From Gambelia wislizenii (Eukaryota > Chordata > Lepidosauria > Squamata > Crotaphytidae), in contig JAUMIR010000004.1 in assembly GCA_030847615.1 (NCBI GenBank), positions 75,361,001 to 75,425,000 on the forward strand: a stretch of DNA of 64,000 nt, given 5' to 3'. Numbering within the stretch: the first letter of the stretch is position 1; the number at the start of each line of letters is the position of its first letter. Below, piece after piece: positions 1-12,249 of the stretch. The notes beneath the pieces were generated by a model. It saw only the letters and a program-made list of their open reading frames with translations. It was not told the DNA's origin and did not search any database. A program made the translations under genes and the position numbers.

Positions 1-520
1 CTGTCAAACCACACAGCCTTCCCCGTTACTGGTTCCGGAATTACTGTTTACATCGCTTGTCTGCCATGGAGAAGGTGTATCAAAATGACTTCTTTTCTAC
101 AAGGCCCTTCCCTGTTTCTAACATCCTACTTGTTAAGAAAGTTTTTGTCTTCTGAGAACTAGACCTTACGTTTGTTTCATTATTAAGTGCCATTATGTTA
201 AAATGCTGAAACTGTTATAAACTCAGCTGATTTTTTTTAATGCTCAGTATCTGAGAAAACCTTTTAAAAGCAGAATGAAGGTTGAGGTTTGCAATAGATC
301 TCGGACTGGAGTACAGTTTCGACTGAATCAATGGAGAGATGCCAGATTTCTTAACTGTCTGGATTGATTTTATTGGCTAACTGAAAAGGATCAAAACAGG
401 TGGACAAATTATGATTTTGATTCAAGGTGGTCTGTGCTCCTGGATGCTTTCAAATTATGCTTAGATTTATTTCAGGGATAAGAAACTGGAATTTTGGCAA
501 ACAAGTAGGGGTGCAAAAAG
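1..520. other. AT-rich non-coding DNA
   Basis: No ORF, RNA gene or recognisable repeat is visible here. It is probably intergenic or intronic sequence. Confidence 0.5.
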
Positions 521-972
521 GTATAAAGGAATCATGTAGCACCTTTGATAGACTAAATGAAAAAATAAATTTCTAACATAAGTTTTGATGCACTCCAGTC
601 CATTTCATAAGATGCATCCAGAAGTAGTTTTGTGTGGTCTGTATACAATAGTGTAAATTCAGCAAGATCATTTCAGTTCCACTAGATAACAGCAGTGGCA
701 GCACTAGGGGGGTGGGGAGAGGCCAAACCACACCAGGTGACACTGTTGGAGGGAGGGGTGACACTGGCCTTAGGAAACACCATGGGAACAACACACCTAA
801 TTAATAATAGATCACACACACATTTTATCTAGGCAACATACAACTACACTTCTGCATGAAATGGACTGAAGTCCACAAAAGCTTAGGCTAGAAATTTTTT
901 CTCAGTCACAAAGGTACTACACAATTAATTTACATCTTTTTATGTTGATAACAGACTAATATGGCGCTGTCT
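521..972. repeat. Inverted pair of an unclassified interspersed repeat
   Basis: The minus-strand arm (about 521-622) and the plus-strand arm (about 848-972) share the phrase ATGAAATGGACT, followed by a 'cacaaaagctta..gctagaaattt' type stretch and an AAAGGTGCTAC-like motif. A further plus-strand copy lies near 43191-43285. The 225-bp spacer is unrelated. It could be two independent insertions or one palindromic non-autonomous element. The family was not identified. Confidence 0.45.
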
Positions 973-977
973 CTTAT

Positions 978-1182
978 TACACTAAACTGTTATAGCACTG
1001 TTATTCCATTTTAACTGCTCTGGCTGCCTCCTATTAAATCCTGGGTTTTGTAGTTTAGTGAAGTCTAAGAGCCCTCTGGCTGAGAGTTATAAATGCCCCT
1101 CCCTAATGCAAATCCCAGGATTCCACAGGAGGCTGCCAGAGCCATTAAAGTGGAATAGTAGCGCTATAACAGTGTAGTGTGA
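978..1182. mobile_element. Palindromic MITE (CACTACACTGTTATA termini), copy 1
   Basis: This is a non-autonomous DNA transposon of about 205 bp. The left end reads TACACTAAACTGTTATAG and the right end is its complement (CTATAACAGTGTAGTGT). The interior is also largely self-complementary: 'tcctgggttttgtag' on one side and 'aaatcccaggattcc' on the other. A better preserved copy lies at 42969-43190, which defines the ends. A hAT-type origin is likely but not proven, because no clean target duplication is visible. Confidence 0.7.
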
Positions 1183-3236
1183 TATTGTCCTGTGTCTTTG
1201 AATACTATTAAGTAGGGATACGTAGTATCCTAAATCAGTTGGAAGACTCAAAACTTGTCATTTCCAAATTATTTTAAAACATTGCTTTCATATACAGAAA
1301 GAAAGCGCCAGGTAACTTGATTACTGTTCAAACTGTTGGGTTCAGCTGGGAAGCACCTTACAAGGTGCTGGTTTGAGCTGACAACCTTCCCTTCAGATGG
1401 TACCTTGACAGCTAGCTGCTGGACTCTGGAATTCCTTTTCCATAGGCTAAGACCTCTCATGACTTTTACACAATGGTTTCTCAGGTTTCAGGAAAATACC
1501 TAAAAAGCTAGCAGTTACTCCTCCTCTTCTGTCTTTTTGTTGTCTCCCCCCAGCCTCAAGTTGGCCTCTCTCTTTATGTTCTCAAATTCCCATAGCAACC
1601 AGAACAATTGCCAGCCTGCCTTTTACCCTGGGTTAACTTTCAGTTAGCCAATCTTCACACAAGGTTTTTTACCACTTTTCATATTCTTAGAACTGGGAAT
1701 GGGAAGTCAACATATCTAGCAGAATTAAAATGAATCTTGCTGAATTTGCACTACCGTATGCAGATCACATGAAACTACCAACAATCACAGTTTACATGCT
1801 TGCTCATAAAAAAAAATGTGGGTCCACTATGTTACAGTGCTGCTATGTTTAAAAAAGAACATGGATAGAGGACTCATATTTTTACATGGAATCATTCCAA
1901 ATCCATAATCATCATTCACATCTGTATTGACAGAATGAAGTGTAAAAACCACAGAAATATCAGTTTATGTCTCCACTGTAATATAAGATCAGTGAACTGG
2001 GACCATCTAATTACCACTCATTTTCACATCTAGGGAAAATGCAACATACCATGTTTTTATATGAAGTTTTTTATATATGTTTTCTATATAAAGATATCCC
2101 AATTCTACCATTACTGCGTAACTCAATCTATTGCTGCATAACTCACTACGTGGGAGATACAGTAGAAATAATAGATCTAGCACTTCATGGCATAAATGCA
2201 GCATAATATCTTGGATCTGGGGCGCAGAACCAGTGGGGTTTATTTTGTTTGTTATATTGCAGTGGTCTACAATCTAATAATAGATCACACAGTTCTGTCT
2301 GCACAGACTGCACAGCAAATATCACAGCTCAGCACATGGCACAAGTGGTACAAAAATATATATGAGACCTGAATTTTCACAGATGATTTTAACAGAAAGT
2401 CACCTTAAACCCACCGCCTTCTACTATCTACATTGATTACACAGTAAATATTATAGAGCCAGCACTTCACGGCACTGTTACGGTCTACAAACCTTGATTC
2501 AAGGCATCAAAAACTCTGTCTGTGGCCTTGTTGGTGCAACAAAAAAACAGCATCCATTTCTACTCGCATATTTGTCTACAAAATGATTTTTTAGGTCCAT
2601 CCAGCAAAATAGTGGTAGTGAAAAACTACACATCCCAGACAGATGGATCCTTGTGATTTTTCCACAAAGACATACCAACTCCACCATCTGATTACCACTT
2701 GCATCTATGGCCAGGCACAATTGATTGCAGTGCAGAAATGCAAGATGACATGGCAATCAAACAACATTTGGAGGGCCATACATCTACCACCTTTCATTAT
2801 ATAAATATATAATCCAGCATGTTATAGCATCATCACGCAAAAATCTACTGCAAATATGAAATACAGTTGTTTAAACATGCTTCAGAAAATCCCATTGTTC
2901 ATGAACAGATCACATTTGTGCTACAGATGAAATCATAAATATAATTTAGTATTTTCTGTTTGTGGGCTCGCTATGTGTAAATGTTCCAAATCCACAGTAC
3001 ATAGTGTACGTGCTCTAGTATTTTAGTGACAAAAATACAGTAGTCATAATACAGACTCTAATACATTCTCTGAATTATAATGCAGGCTTCTCAAACATTT
3101 ATGATATCTGGATACCATGTTTTACGGTGTTAATCTCTGCTCCAGTGCACTGAGTCTCTGCAAAACTGAGAAAAAACACATCAAATGATCATCCGATGCT
3201 ACTGTGCTTTCACTGTTTTTCCATTCAAATCTAATA
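1183..3236. other. AT-rich non-coding DNA
   Basis: There are only short chance ORFs. The 1800-3100 part is AT-rich with many ATATAT runs. No gene or clear repeat boundary is recognised. Confidence 0.5.
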
Positions 3237-3506
3237 CAGCTTGAGTATCTCTTATCCAGAAATCTGAAATCCAAAATACTATGAAATCTTATCTATTAAA
3301 CTATTTAAATAAAAAAGATTAATTTTTTAAAAATATTGTATAATATTAGCTTCAGGTGATGTGCATAAGGTGTATATGAAACATAAATGAATTTTGTGTT
3401 TAGACTTGGGTCCCATCTCCAAGATATCTCATTATGTATATGCAAATACTCCAAAATCTAAAACACTTCTCGTCCCAAGCATTTCGGATAACGGATACTC
3501 AACCTG
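3237..3506 (-). mobile_element. Tigger/pogo-like non-autonomous transposon (family A)
   Basis: The element is flanked by TA on both sides. It begins CAGCTTGAGTATCTCTTATCC and ends GGATACTCAACCTG, so it has imperfect terminal inverted repeats. The interior carries the phrases ATGGGACCCAAGTC and TATATGAAACATAAATGA in reverse orientation. The same sequence is present at 32115-32451 in the other orientation. The TA target and the termini fit the Tc1/mariner-pogo (Tigger) group; the exact family is inferred from resemblance. Confidence 0.65.
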
Positions 3507-4880
3507 TAATAATTTGTTTATTTCAACAATGATAATGCCCTTTTAAATTTATATCCTCTAAATTTATCCCATATATTTTAAAATTGTGAGAATTTATGCC
3601 TCAGATCGAGGTTTTAGCACCATAGTATCTTCATGAAACAACAGGTCCATAATGTTATAACATAGACTGGATCATGGATTTTAGCTGTAGCTTAGCTGTA
3701 GGTTTCTATGTTCATGGCAGGGCCACAAAACTGCCTGTATTTACTTACAACCCCCCCCCATGTGTCCATCAATATGGATGTCAGCAGTGATCACATGATG
3801 GATTTGGTGGAAACCAATGTAAAACTTGAGAAGATCTATGAATTGTATACACAGTTATGCAAAATAGCCTCTAATTCTGCACTATTGTGTGCTAGATTTG
3901 TGGCTTTTACATTGGAGTCCATGCAGCCTCAAAAGAGAAACTGATTGTGAAATTGGAAGAATTCCACATAGAAATCTTGAGAATCCATTGTCATCAGTTT
4001 TATCATTATGGAATGTGGAACAAGTGCTGAGGTATAGAAGTCCCAGCCATTAGCCCTAGGTTGCTGCCACCACTACGCTAGCACAACTCTTGCTGTTGGC
4101 CGCATGCCTGGCCAGAGTGATGCTGGGAAGGGGGCCTGGCAATTGTACTAAAAATAGCTCCAAACCAGAGCTCCTGACCACACTAGTCTGAAGAGGAGTG
4201 TGGCATAAACAGGGCAGCACAAGTAAGGGCTTCGATGAACATCACTGCTGCCATTGCCAAAAAGCAGACCAGATTGCTTGCTTTTCCACAGTGCAGCAAG
4301 GGCACAATGGTGCAGGTTAGTAGCCTAGTAGTCCCAGTGTTGAATAAAGCTCTAGGCCTACGAGCCCCAACTTGCTAGCTCTGATTACTCAACTGTGCCA
4401 ATTTCACATTTGGCATGCTAAGTCAGCAGTGGGACCAGCATAATGAAGATGGCAGTAGCAAAATTCAGGTATGCTGGCCGGAGCTCTGCTCAGTACAGAT
4501 GCCATGGGAAGGCAGGAAGAGTAGTCTGCCAGCAAACAAGAAAGTGGTAAGGAGTGCCACCTGGCCTGGGATGCAGAAAACCAAAAGTAACATCTGACGA
4601 CGGCCCATGACTAAACCATTGCAAAACCATGAACTACTGTATCTATGATGTTTATGATAAATTCAATTGACAGTGTCATCTGTGCAAATTGGGGTTGTGT
4701 GTTATAACCATGAGGATCCATAGGGTTACCTATCCTGGATTTATGTTTTGTATAACGATTCTGCATCTATTTTTTAAAAAGGGACCACGTTGGTCCATTA
4801 GAAAAAAATTATTCAGGTCACACTTTTGTTAGGACCAACCAAAGTGTCCCCCAAATAAGGAGCAAATAATGAGTGTGAAA
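3507..4880. other. Non-coding DNA
   Basis: Small ORFs at 3708-3944 (78 aa) and 4415-4597 (60 aa) have no recognisable domain or codon signal. Nothing else is supported. Confidence 0.45.
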
Positions 4881-4956
4881 TCAAAGGCTTTTATGGCTGG
4901 CATCCATAGATTTTCCTTGGTTTTTTTCCGGGCTGTGAGGCTGTGTTCTGGAGTGA
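4881..4956 (-). mobile_element. Penelope-like element 3' end fragment
   Basis: Read on the minus strand it matches the terminal sequence of the other PLE copies in the window: 'agcctcacagcccgg', a poly-A run, then 'ctatggatgccagcc' and a terminal 'aaagcctttgatttc'. Only a single arm is present, unlike the three inverted PLE insertions further right. Confidence 0.6.
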
Positions 4957-5034
4957 GTGCTCCAGAAATCTTCACCAGGTTGGATTTTTTTAAACAAAGC
5001 CTAGTTCTGTGATTTTTACATGAGAGTATGATTT

Positions 5035-5093
5035 CCAAGCTGTGAATACTTAAACCCGTGGATACCAAATCCGTGGATACGGAGGGACAAATG
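5035..5093 (-). mobile_element. Tigger/pogo-like fragment (family B)
   Basis: The 59-bp remnant carries GTGAATACTTAAACC, CCGTGGATACCAAATCCG and the end GGAGGGACAAATG followed by TA. This matches the right half of the family B elements at 30784, 48287 and 63214. Confidence 0.6.
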
Positions 5094-5110
5094 TACTACA
5101 TGGATCATGA

Positions 5111-5150
5111 AAATCATAGAATCATAGAATTGTAGAGTTGGAAGAGGCCT
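5111..5150 (-). mobile_element. CR1 LINE 3' tail fragment
   Basis: The stretch ATCATAGAATCATAGAATT followed by 'gtagagttggaagaggcc' is the reverse complement of the CR1 3' end (..TTCCAACTCTAC..ATTCTATGATTCTATG) seen intact near 17440-17476. Confidence 0.7.
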
Positions 5151-5689
5151 GCAGGCACAACTGTAGTCTCAAGAGCTCTTTGGCTTTAGGGCTACTCATA
5201 CACTGAATGAATCCATGAACGTTTTGGATGTGTACTCCCTACTTTCCTGGAAAATGATCATGTGGTGACTTCTAAGTACTGCTTGTTGGGTTGGTTTGTT
5301 TTTTATGTGAATTTACATGGATCTCCACACTGAAATTTCCCAAATTTCCCATCAGTTTATAGAACACACCCACATAAAAACGGCAAAACCATAACATAAC
5401 CAACCTTGCCTGAAACAAAAAAATAAAAAATTAAAAGCCCCCAAATCATCTTAAAACATGGGCACAAGGATGCATTCCCTTGCCTCATTCATAAAGGCAG
5501 TGGGTCCAGACAACAAAAGTCTTCCCAGTGTAATTTGTGGATCTCCTACCAATACTTCGAGCTTTTCCTCCTAACCAAAATAAAAAACATAATTTTGATT
5601 GTCTTTCCCTGGGCGATTTTGTCTTAAGAAAGTAGTGGTCTCCTCAACAGGGCAAGAATTTTATTTATTTATTGGATTCTCCGCCCCGT
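5151..5689. other. Non-coding DNA upstream of the CpG island
   Basis: No gene or repeat is recognised in this stretch, which leads into the CpG island. Confidence 0.45.
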
Positions 5690-5731
5690 GAAGTAAAATG
5701 CAAACACTCCCGCCGCCCCGAGAACCGAGAT

Positions 5732-5749
5732 AATCATCATCATCATCAT
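5732..5749. repeat. (ATC)n microsatellite
   Basis: A short run of ATC/TCA units lies inside the CpG island. Confidence 0.8.
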
Positions 5750-6500
5750 CCCTTGGCGGCCCTGGGTGGCTTCCAGCAGGCAAGCGCCGCCTATTGTGTG
5801 TGTGTGTGTACACGCGTGCTAAGAAGCCGTGTGAACTCGCCGACACGCGACACATGCCCCCTTTTCCCCTCAGCCACGACTTTCTCTGGCGAGGCGGGAG
5901 GGAGGGAGCGGGGCGGATGGTCGAAATGGGGCGCTGCCACTTTAAGAGTCCCTTTGTCTCTGAAACATCCTTATTTACCCTCCTGTGATTCAACCAAACT
6001 TAACCCCCTCCCTCCCCCCGCGATTCACAAAGCCTTCGGATGTCACAAACTCCGGGGGGCGGAGCTTAACGTATTCCCCAGCTCCTCAGAAACGCTTCTG
6101 GTTTGGAGATAGAAACTGGGATTTACCAGGCTACGCAAATGCCGTAAACTAGCCGCCAGTTAAACAGAGCGCGCGCGCGCACGCGTCTATGTATGTGTTC
6201 ACCGTAGTTACGCAACTAGAGCAAACAGACTTTTTAAGAAGAAACCACATCGCCCGACGCGTCACTTGCGTAAATCTGTGAAGAGGTCTCCGTTCCCGCT
6301 CTTTCCCCTTTACACAAATAGCGTTAGAGGAAGAAAAGAACCTCCCCCACCCCTCCACTCCTCACACACACACACAAAACAAACTCTTGGGAGCCCTCAT
6401 TGCGCTGATGGCGTAAACGGCAACGTTGAATAGCGAGTAGCCGTCGGGTGGTGGGAAGGCAGGTGGGTGGGAAGGAGAGAATATGTGGCGTGCGGTTCAG

Positions 6501-6539
6501 CCAATGGAAACCCATGGAGGCGAGAGGTCGTTAACCAAT
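6501..6539 (+). promoter_or_regulatory. Two CCAAT boxes (NF-Y type)
   Basis: The motifs CCAATGG at 6501 and CCAATGG at 6535 have the same strand and are 34 bp apart, close to three helical turns. Paired CCAAT boxes with such spacing are typical NF-Y targets in TATA-less CpG promoters. They lie about 75-110 bp upstream of the ATGATGGCGG element. Confidence 0.55.
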
Positions 6540-6602
6540 GGCGGGCGAAGGGGGCGTGTCGGGCACCGGTTGGGGTGTCTCGCGCTTGGTGACAGCTCGC
6601 GC

Positions 6603-6623
6603 GTGCTGATGATGGCGGTAAAT
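6603..6623 (+). promoter_or_regulatory. YY1-like ATGGCGG element with possible start codon and splice donor
   Basis: The sequence GATGATGGCGGTAAATAAAG contains the YY1 core ATGGCGG. It also contains two consecutive ATG codons (6609, 6612) and, from 6618, GTAAAT, a fair splice donor. One reading is a first coding exon of only three codons (ATG ATG GCG) spliced into a distant exon. This is inference; no downstream partner exon was recognised. Confidence 0.3.
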
Positions 6624-6680
6624 AAAGGGCCAGGGGGGAGGGGGGGCTTTACCCCCTTGGGGCTTAGACACTAAATGGGG

Positions 6681-7340
6681 CGGGGGGTGAGTAAGAAACC
6701 TCTTCCTGGGGTGGGCAGGGGCGCCTCTCGTGCGGCCCCCCAGGGGGCTGAGAGGCGGGGGAGGGGGGCTTGACCCCCGAGTTGGTGTGGGAGGCTTGAG
6801 GGGGCTCCACCCCTTAGGGGCTCAAATGGTGGGGTGGTGGTGGTGGTGGAGAGGGGTCGCGCTCCTCTGAGTCCGATTCTGAGGGGATTCCATCTCGCCC
6901 GTTGGGCCAGGCCGACTCAGGGGGTGAGGAGGTCTTGACCCCTGAATAGTCAGGGGCTGAGGGACAATCTTCCTCCAGCCCCTCCATAGGAGAAATGGGA
7001 AGAAGCCCCCCTCGTCTCCTGTTGGGGGGAAAGAGGGCTCGGGGTGGGGTGGGGGACCTGGTGGTGATGGTGGTGAGGAGACCTGAGAAGGGCACCATCA
7101 TCCTTCCTTCCCAAGTGGAAAGGAGCCTCGATAGTTGTGGCAGCAGGAGGATTGTTGTGCCGCCTGTGGCTGAACAAGCAAAGACCTCGGCCAACAACTG
7201 CTGGGTTTTAAAAGGCTGGAGAGAGACACTCTTCACTTCAGTTGGGAGAAAAGGAAAAGCCATGGCACCAACCACTGTCTTAAGAGCTGGGAATGCTGTG
7301 TATCATTCAAACCAGTACTGTATGGAGGGGAGAGTCTGAG
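6681..7340. other. GC-rich, purine-skewed flank of the CpG island
   Basis: G-rich on the plus strand (many GGGG runs and GGTGGTGGTGG at 6831-6849), with fewer CG dinucleotides than the island. The opposing ORFs here (153 aa minus, 114 aa plus) are low-complexity Pro/Ser/His or Gly/Arg readings without domains. Confidence 0.5.
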
Positions 7341-10300
7341 GGCTCAGGCAGATAAACAAAAAAAAGTATGTGGAGGAGGGGGGAGAAGTAGTGGCACTGA
7401 GCTGGGAACAATGTGGGAATTAAAGTTGTGGGACACTGGTGGAGGAAAAGCTCTGTTAAGGTGAGAGGGAAGAAATGGGATGTATAGGATAGTTGGTGAA
7501 AGCCCAAGACAAGGGCTGTGAGTATTAATAGCCATGAGAGGAGTAGGGCCCTTAATGCCTGGAAAACAGCAAGAGAGTTAGCAGAAGTGGCACTAAGGTA
7601 GTCAGACAAGGTATGGCTGTTACAGAGGAATACTGCATTGTTTGGGGTATTTGTATGGGCTGCATGTGCAAGAGTTAGGATAGTGATGGGCAGCAGGGTG
7701 GTGCACATTGGTTGCTAAGCTGCCTGCTTTTCTTTGTGAGGAGAAAGATGCTTAGGTGATTGGTTTCAGTTATTGTGGGTTCCCAACTTCTTTTTTCAAG
7801 CATCATGCTTTGAACCTTGATCTGTTAATTTCATAGCATTTCTTCCCCTTCTGCTTCAATTTATGCACATTTAGTATGAAATTGGTTTGAGAAAAGGTGT
7901 TGTATTAAAGTACTTTTTAACTCATTAATATGGTTACATGCCTAGTATCGCTGGGCAAATTATTCCAAAGATGAAACCATGCAGATGAGAACACTCTGCC
8001 TTACAGGATGGATCAAGCTTTTGCAACAACTAGTTTGCAAATACTTTTTGTCATACTGCAATTGGGCTGCTGAAGTCACTGTTACACAGCTCTTATGTGA
8101 AAAATTAATAAGATAACAAAGATATTGATTTTGTTGTGGTGCAACTCATGTCTCTTTATTTTTATAAGTAAGTTGCATATATTACTGTGTGAAAATTCTT
8201 ACGTGCTTTAAAACATTTTTTTATTGAAGTATTTACCAATTATTAAATAAAATTAAGCACTGGATGAGTATGATCTGATAGTGATAACACGTCACATAGG
8301 CAGTCGCAACAAACTAAAAATCTAACTGTTGAGGTTCTTGTTTTAGAATGTGTTGATTCTTTGATCTTTTAGAGATGGAAGCAAGACTCTTTGGTTTAAT
8401 TCATTTGAAGTTTTCTTCTTTTCTTTCCACCAACACATTGTTAGTGGGAAAAGGGGTGGAGCTATGTCTTAACTTTAAACTGATTTCTTGTTTAAATGAT
8501 GTAGAAAGTAAAGGCAGAAGTTAACAGCCCAGTCATCTCTAGTTTGGTTTCATTTCTAAGCCTCTTGGGAAACCCATTGCTTTTTTTTTTGGTCCCCTTA
8601 AACTGAACTTTAGTGAGTTTCGCCCTCCCGCCCCACAAACAAATTTGAAGTTCATGCTAAGGTACCAGAAGCCTAGAGAAAAACCTCCACCATGTACCTT
8701 GTATATGTAATTAACAGGAACTAATTAGTGATATTTATCAACTAGACAGAGTCTTAAATCCATTTTGACCCTCCCCCCAGTTCATTTAGAAGTAAAGGGT
8801 AAGATGCAGAAAGGAAAATACTTTCTCTCTCCCGTTAAGTTCTTAAAGTGGAAGCACCATGACTGGAAATTTCAAAATGGTGCTAGATATTTGTCAGCCT
8901 TTACCAAAGATTGCTTAGTGCGGGGGCAAGGGGGCAGCAGACAGAATTTCATGTCATTTGTTGGTAACCATTGGAAACACATAGGCAACAAATCTGAAAT
9001 CATGAATACTTTAGCTAATAGGTGATATAATTAATGATTTTTCACAGGTTCATTTATATTTAAAGTTTAAAGAGAGAGCAGCATGGATTTTTATTTACAA
9101 TTTCAGTTAATCACATTTCAGTTTTGTTTTGCAACTTTATCAATAGAAACCCTCAGGTGTGTTGTTTTCAATTATTCATGTAAAGTAGTTGGCATTACCT
9201 GTTGTTATCACTAGTTAAGCTTCTTTGATATTGAAGAATCCTGGAGGGTAGATTAAATGTTGGATGCTGGAAGATATTGGGAGCTTGTGGAACAGGGATG
9301 AAAACATGGACAAGTTTTATATGTTATAAGGAGGCTTGTGGGATTTGGCAGAAGCAATAGGTATCTGGCAACCACACAGTGACTAGAAAATAAAAAATGA
9401 ACACAGTATCAAGGGAGTTGAGGTGGAGATACCACCCCTTCACCTGACTGAAGATCTTACTTATTTTCAAAGTAAAATAACAGTCTGATTATATATCCAT
9501 CCTGACATAGTTTGAGCGGTTATATCCCAGAATGTTTTGGAAGGGAAGCTTCATACAGTAAAAGGGAACAGGAGGAACTAAGTGCTCTTTATGGGAATAA
9601 GCAATAAAGGCTACCTTTCTGATATGCTCTTGAGGTTCCTCAAAAAGTTTTGTCATGTTTTGGTAAGTAGTATTGTTGTGGGACAACTGATTAACATTCT
9701 TCCACATTTGCACATGTGGAGAAGACTGAATTTGGGGAGGGGGGGAGAAAAAGAACAAACATCTCTTTCATGATTGTTTGTCATCCGTTTTTAGTATATT
9801 AAATTGTATAGAAATCAGTTTATTATCTAGAACTGACATATTTCACCTATTTTGAGGTGCTAGAGTGACCAGGAATCTGGGATTATTTGAGCCTTATGTT
9901 GATAATTAAAATTGCTTAATGTGTTTCATTGCTTCCTGAATGATTAGACTGGGACACTGGCAAAAATCCATAAAGACTGTGTTTCAGAGCTGGACTAATG
10001 CCACTGAAGGGCTCATCCCCCATCTTCCCCTTTTTAAAAAGTGGTAGTGAGAAAATAAATGAGGATTGCAATACAGTACTGAAATTTGTATCACCTTCCA
10101 CCCAATGCCATTTTCTTGAGCCATATTGTCCCTTCCCCGCATCCACATGCTATTTGAATCAGTGGGGAAAACAGACATGTTTTTACTTGCCAAAAGGACA
10201 GTTATTTGGCAAAGGGGTAATTTCAGCACCAGGTATGCATTGGCACTCATAGCAACGTATCTCAAGCAAATTGGATGCTGCTTTAAGGTATTTGCCAGGT

Positions 10301-11310
10301 TTTGGCAATCTGGAGATTTGAAAGCTCAGAGTACAGAAAAGAGGGTGGGATATGTAGGGCTAAAACTGCCACACATTCTGTAAGAAAATAGCCCTAAATA
10401 TTCTCCAATCTGACAGTTATTACTCCATACAGGAGAAAGCATGATTGTAAGCACCACTGACAAGAGGAAAGGTTTTCAGTACAGGATTAATATACAATCT
10501 AATGCTATAAGCCAAGTATTTATCATAACCCTTGCTTACCAGAGACAGCTGACATACTGTTGCACACTCTGATCACTCCCACTTGCAGCAGGAGTGTCTA
10601 AATAAACTACAGTTAAGGCACAGGCCCCCCATGAAAATGGAAAAACTGGAAATATCTCTAGGTCCCCCAAACCATATTTAACAACACAAAAAGTACGATC
10701 CCACTGCAGGTGCCTTCAGGGCAGTGGGGTTCCTTCATAAGGCAGAAGTGGGGGGCTGGTAGGGCTTGACACCGCCTCTGGTGCTGCCCTATGCTATTTT
10801 TAATAGGAATTTACAAGTTTCACCACACATTCACAGTCCGGATTAAAAATGACATAGGGCAGCAGTGGAGGCAGTAGGAAATAATCCTTACATAATCAGA
10901 TCCATAAAAGTTAAGCCCGCAAATGTGGAGGGCCAACCGTATAGACATTTCAACAATAATTTTGTTTATTGTGACGTCCAAACCTGTCATAAGCTGGCAT
11001 TCTGGCTTCTTTTCCCCATGATATAAGCCAGTCAAATAATTCCTGGTTTGTTGTGGGAGTCTGGTGGGATTGGATGTCATGACAAACAAAACATATACTG
11101 TACTGATGGTGCATAGTTTGTTTAGTTTGGGGAATTCAGCTACATGACACATGTGGCCCCAAACCCCTTTTCTTGGCGTCCTTGGCCCCCCTGGAACCAC
11201 TTCTTCAAACTCTCACATCTACTTTTGGCCAGGGTTGGAAAAATATGAGTTTTTTAAAACAAGCCCCCCCCCCAAAAAAACCCAGTCTTTTTGCTGTTGT
11301 TGTTTAAAAT
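7341..11310. other. Non-coding DNA, probable intron
   Basis: No gene, RNA or recognisable repeat was found. ORFs such as 7307-7708 (minus) lack any domain. Confidence 0.45.
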
Positions 11311-11334
11311 GTGTGTGTGTGTGTGTGTGTGTGT
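11311..11334. repeat. (GT)12 microsatellite
   Basis: Twelve uninterrupted GT units. Confidence 0.95.
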
Positions 11335-12011
11335 TTTAGTTTAAACCAGATTTTTGTTTTGCATTAACAGCAATATAGGACTAAATCAGAAAATTAGGTA
11401 GCAAAATGCAGTTCAGATGTTATGGCCACAAGCTTAAGTAATAATTGTTCTTTTAAAAGTGCTCTTTTAAAGCAAGTTGTTTTGCTTGACTTATGTTGAT
11501 TGAAGGATTTGTTTCTGAATAGCATTTCTTTCACTATAAAAATCAAAGTGATTAAAAAGAAGCACTGGACACTGAATACTGGTCTAACAATGAACAATTG
11601 CCAATAAACTGATAAAGTTAAAATGTTTAAATTCAAACAGTCATTGTTGTTCTGGTAAGAGAGTTGGAAAATAGTAATAATAACCAGGCTTAAAAAACTA
11701 GTATGAATAATCGGTTTTAAAAAACAGGGTTGTTGTTTTTAAAGGCATTTGGTTAAAATCAACCTGGTTTAAACCAGTCAACCCTGCTTTTGGGGCAGCT
11801 TTTTGGCCTTACAGATTATAAAACCACCAGAAAACATGATGGAAATAACTACAAAACATAATCCATGATAAAATGCTGCTTTGACAATATAGGTAATTGG
11901 AAGAATAGAGTGACAGACCTATATATTCCCAGACTGAGAAAAAGCTGTAAAGGTGCAGCAGTTGATGCCAGACTTCCCATAAAGAAAAACCCAGAGGCCT
12001 GTTAGAGACAG
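11335..12011. other. Non-coding DNA
   Basis: AT-rich sequence without recognised features. Confidence 0.45.
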
Positions 12012-12249
12012 ACACCTATCAGTAGGTTTTTCGTGTTTTTTTTTCCCGGGCTGTGATGCTGTGTTCTGGAAGAGTTTATTCCTGATGTTTTGCCTGCATC
12101 TGTGGCTGGCATCTTCAGAGAATGCCACAGATGCAGGCAAAACATCAGGAATAAACTCTTCCAGAACACGGCCTCACAGCCCAGAAAAAAATCATGAAAA
12201 ACCTATGGATGCTGGCTGTGAAAGCCTTTGACTTTACACACCTGTCAGT
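12012..12249. mobile_element. Penelope-like palindromic insertion with 12-bp target duplication
   Basis: The 214-bp insert (12024-12237) consists of two copies of the PLE 3' terminal sequence joined head to head. The left arm is minus strand, the right arm plus strand, and the switch occurs near 12121 at GAATGCCACAGATGC. Each arm contains the phrase GATGCAGGCAAAACATCAGG or its complement, so the single strand would fold into a long hairpin. The flanks are ACACCTATCAGT (12012-12023) and ACACCTGTCAGT (12238-12249), a 12-bp duplication with one mismatch. It has no coding capacity. Both 3' ends face outward, as in the 22.4 and 28.2 kb insertions. Confidence 0.85.

Larger units (their letters stand above)
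5690..6680 (+). promoter_or_regulatory. CpG island, candidate host gene promoter
   Basis: GC content and CpG density rise abruptly compared with both flanks: CG dinucleotides recur every few bases, including GCGCGCGCGCGC at 6169 and many GGCGGG/CCGCCC blocks. The island contains two plus-strand CCAAT boxes (6501, 6535) and an ATGATGGCGG motif (6609). Vertebrate CpG islands of this size are normally promoters of widely expressed genes. The CCAAT and ATGGCGG order suggests rightward transcription, and a divergent transcript to the left is also possible. Long ORFs inside the island (for example 5672-6112) are by-products of high GC and show no domain. The gene itself cannot be identified. Confidence 0.65.

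Noticed and set aside
5672..6112. 146-codon ORF in the CpG island
   Set aside because: It is a high-GC by-product (His and Pro runs from an ATC microsatellite) and there is an overlapping ORF on the other strand.
6814..7275. 153-codon minus-strand ORF
   Set aside because: It is rich in Pro, Ser and His because of G-rich DNA. No domain is present and a plus-strand ORF overlaps it.
12024..12237. Transcription terminator or pre-miRNA hairpin
   Set aside because: The palindrome is fully explained by two inverted PLE ends with a target duplication.
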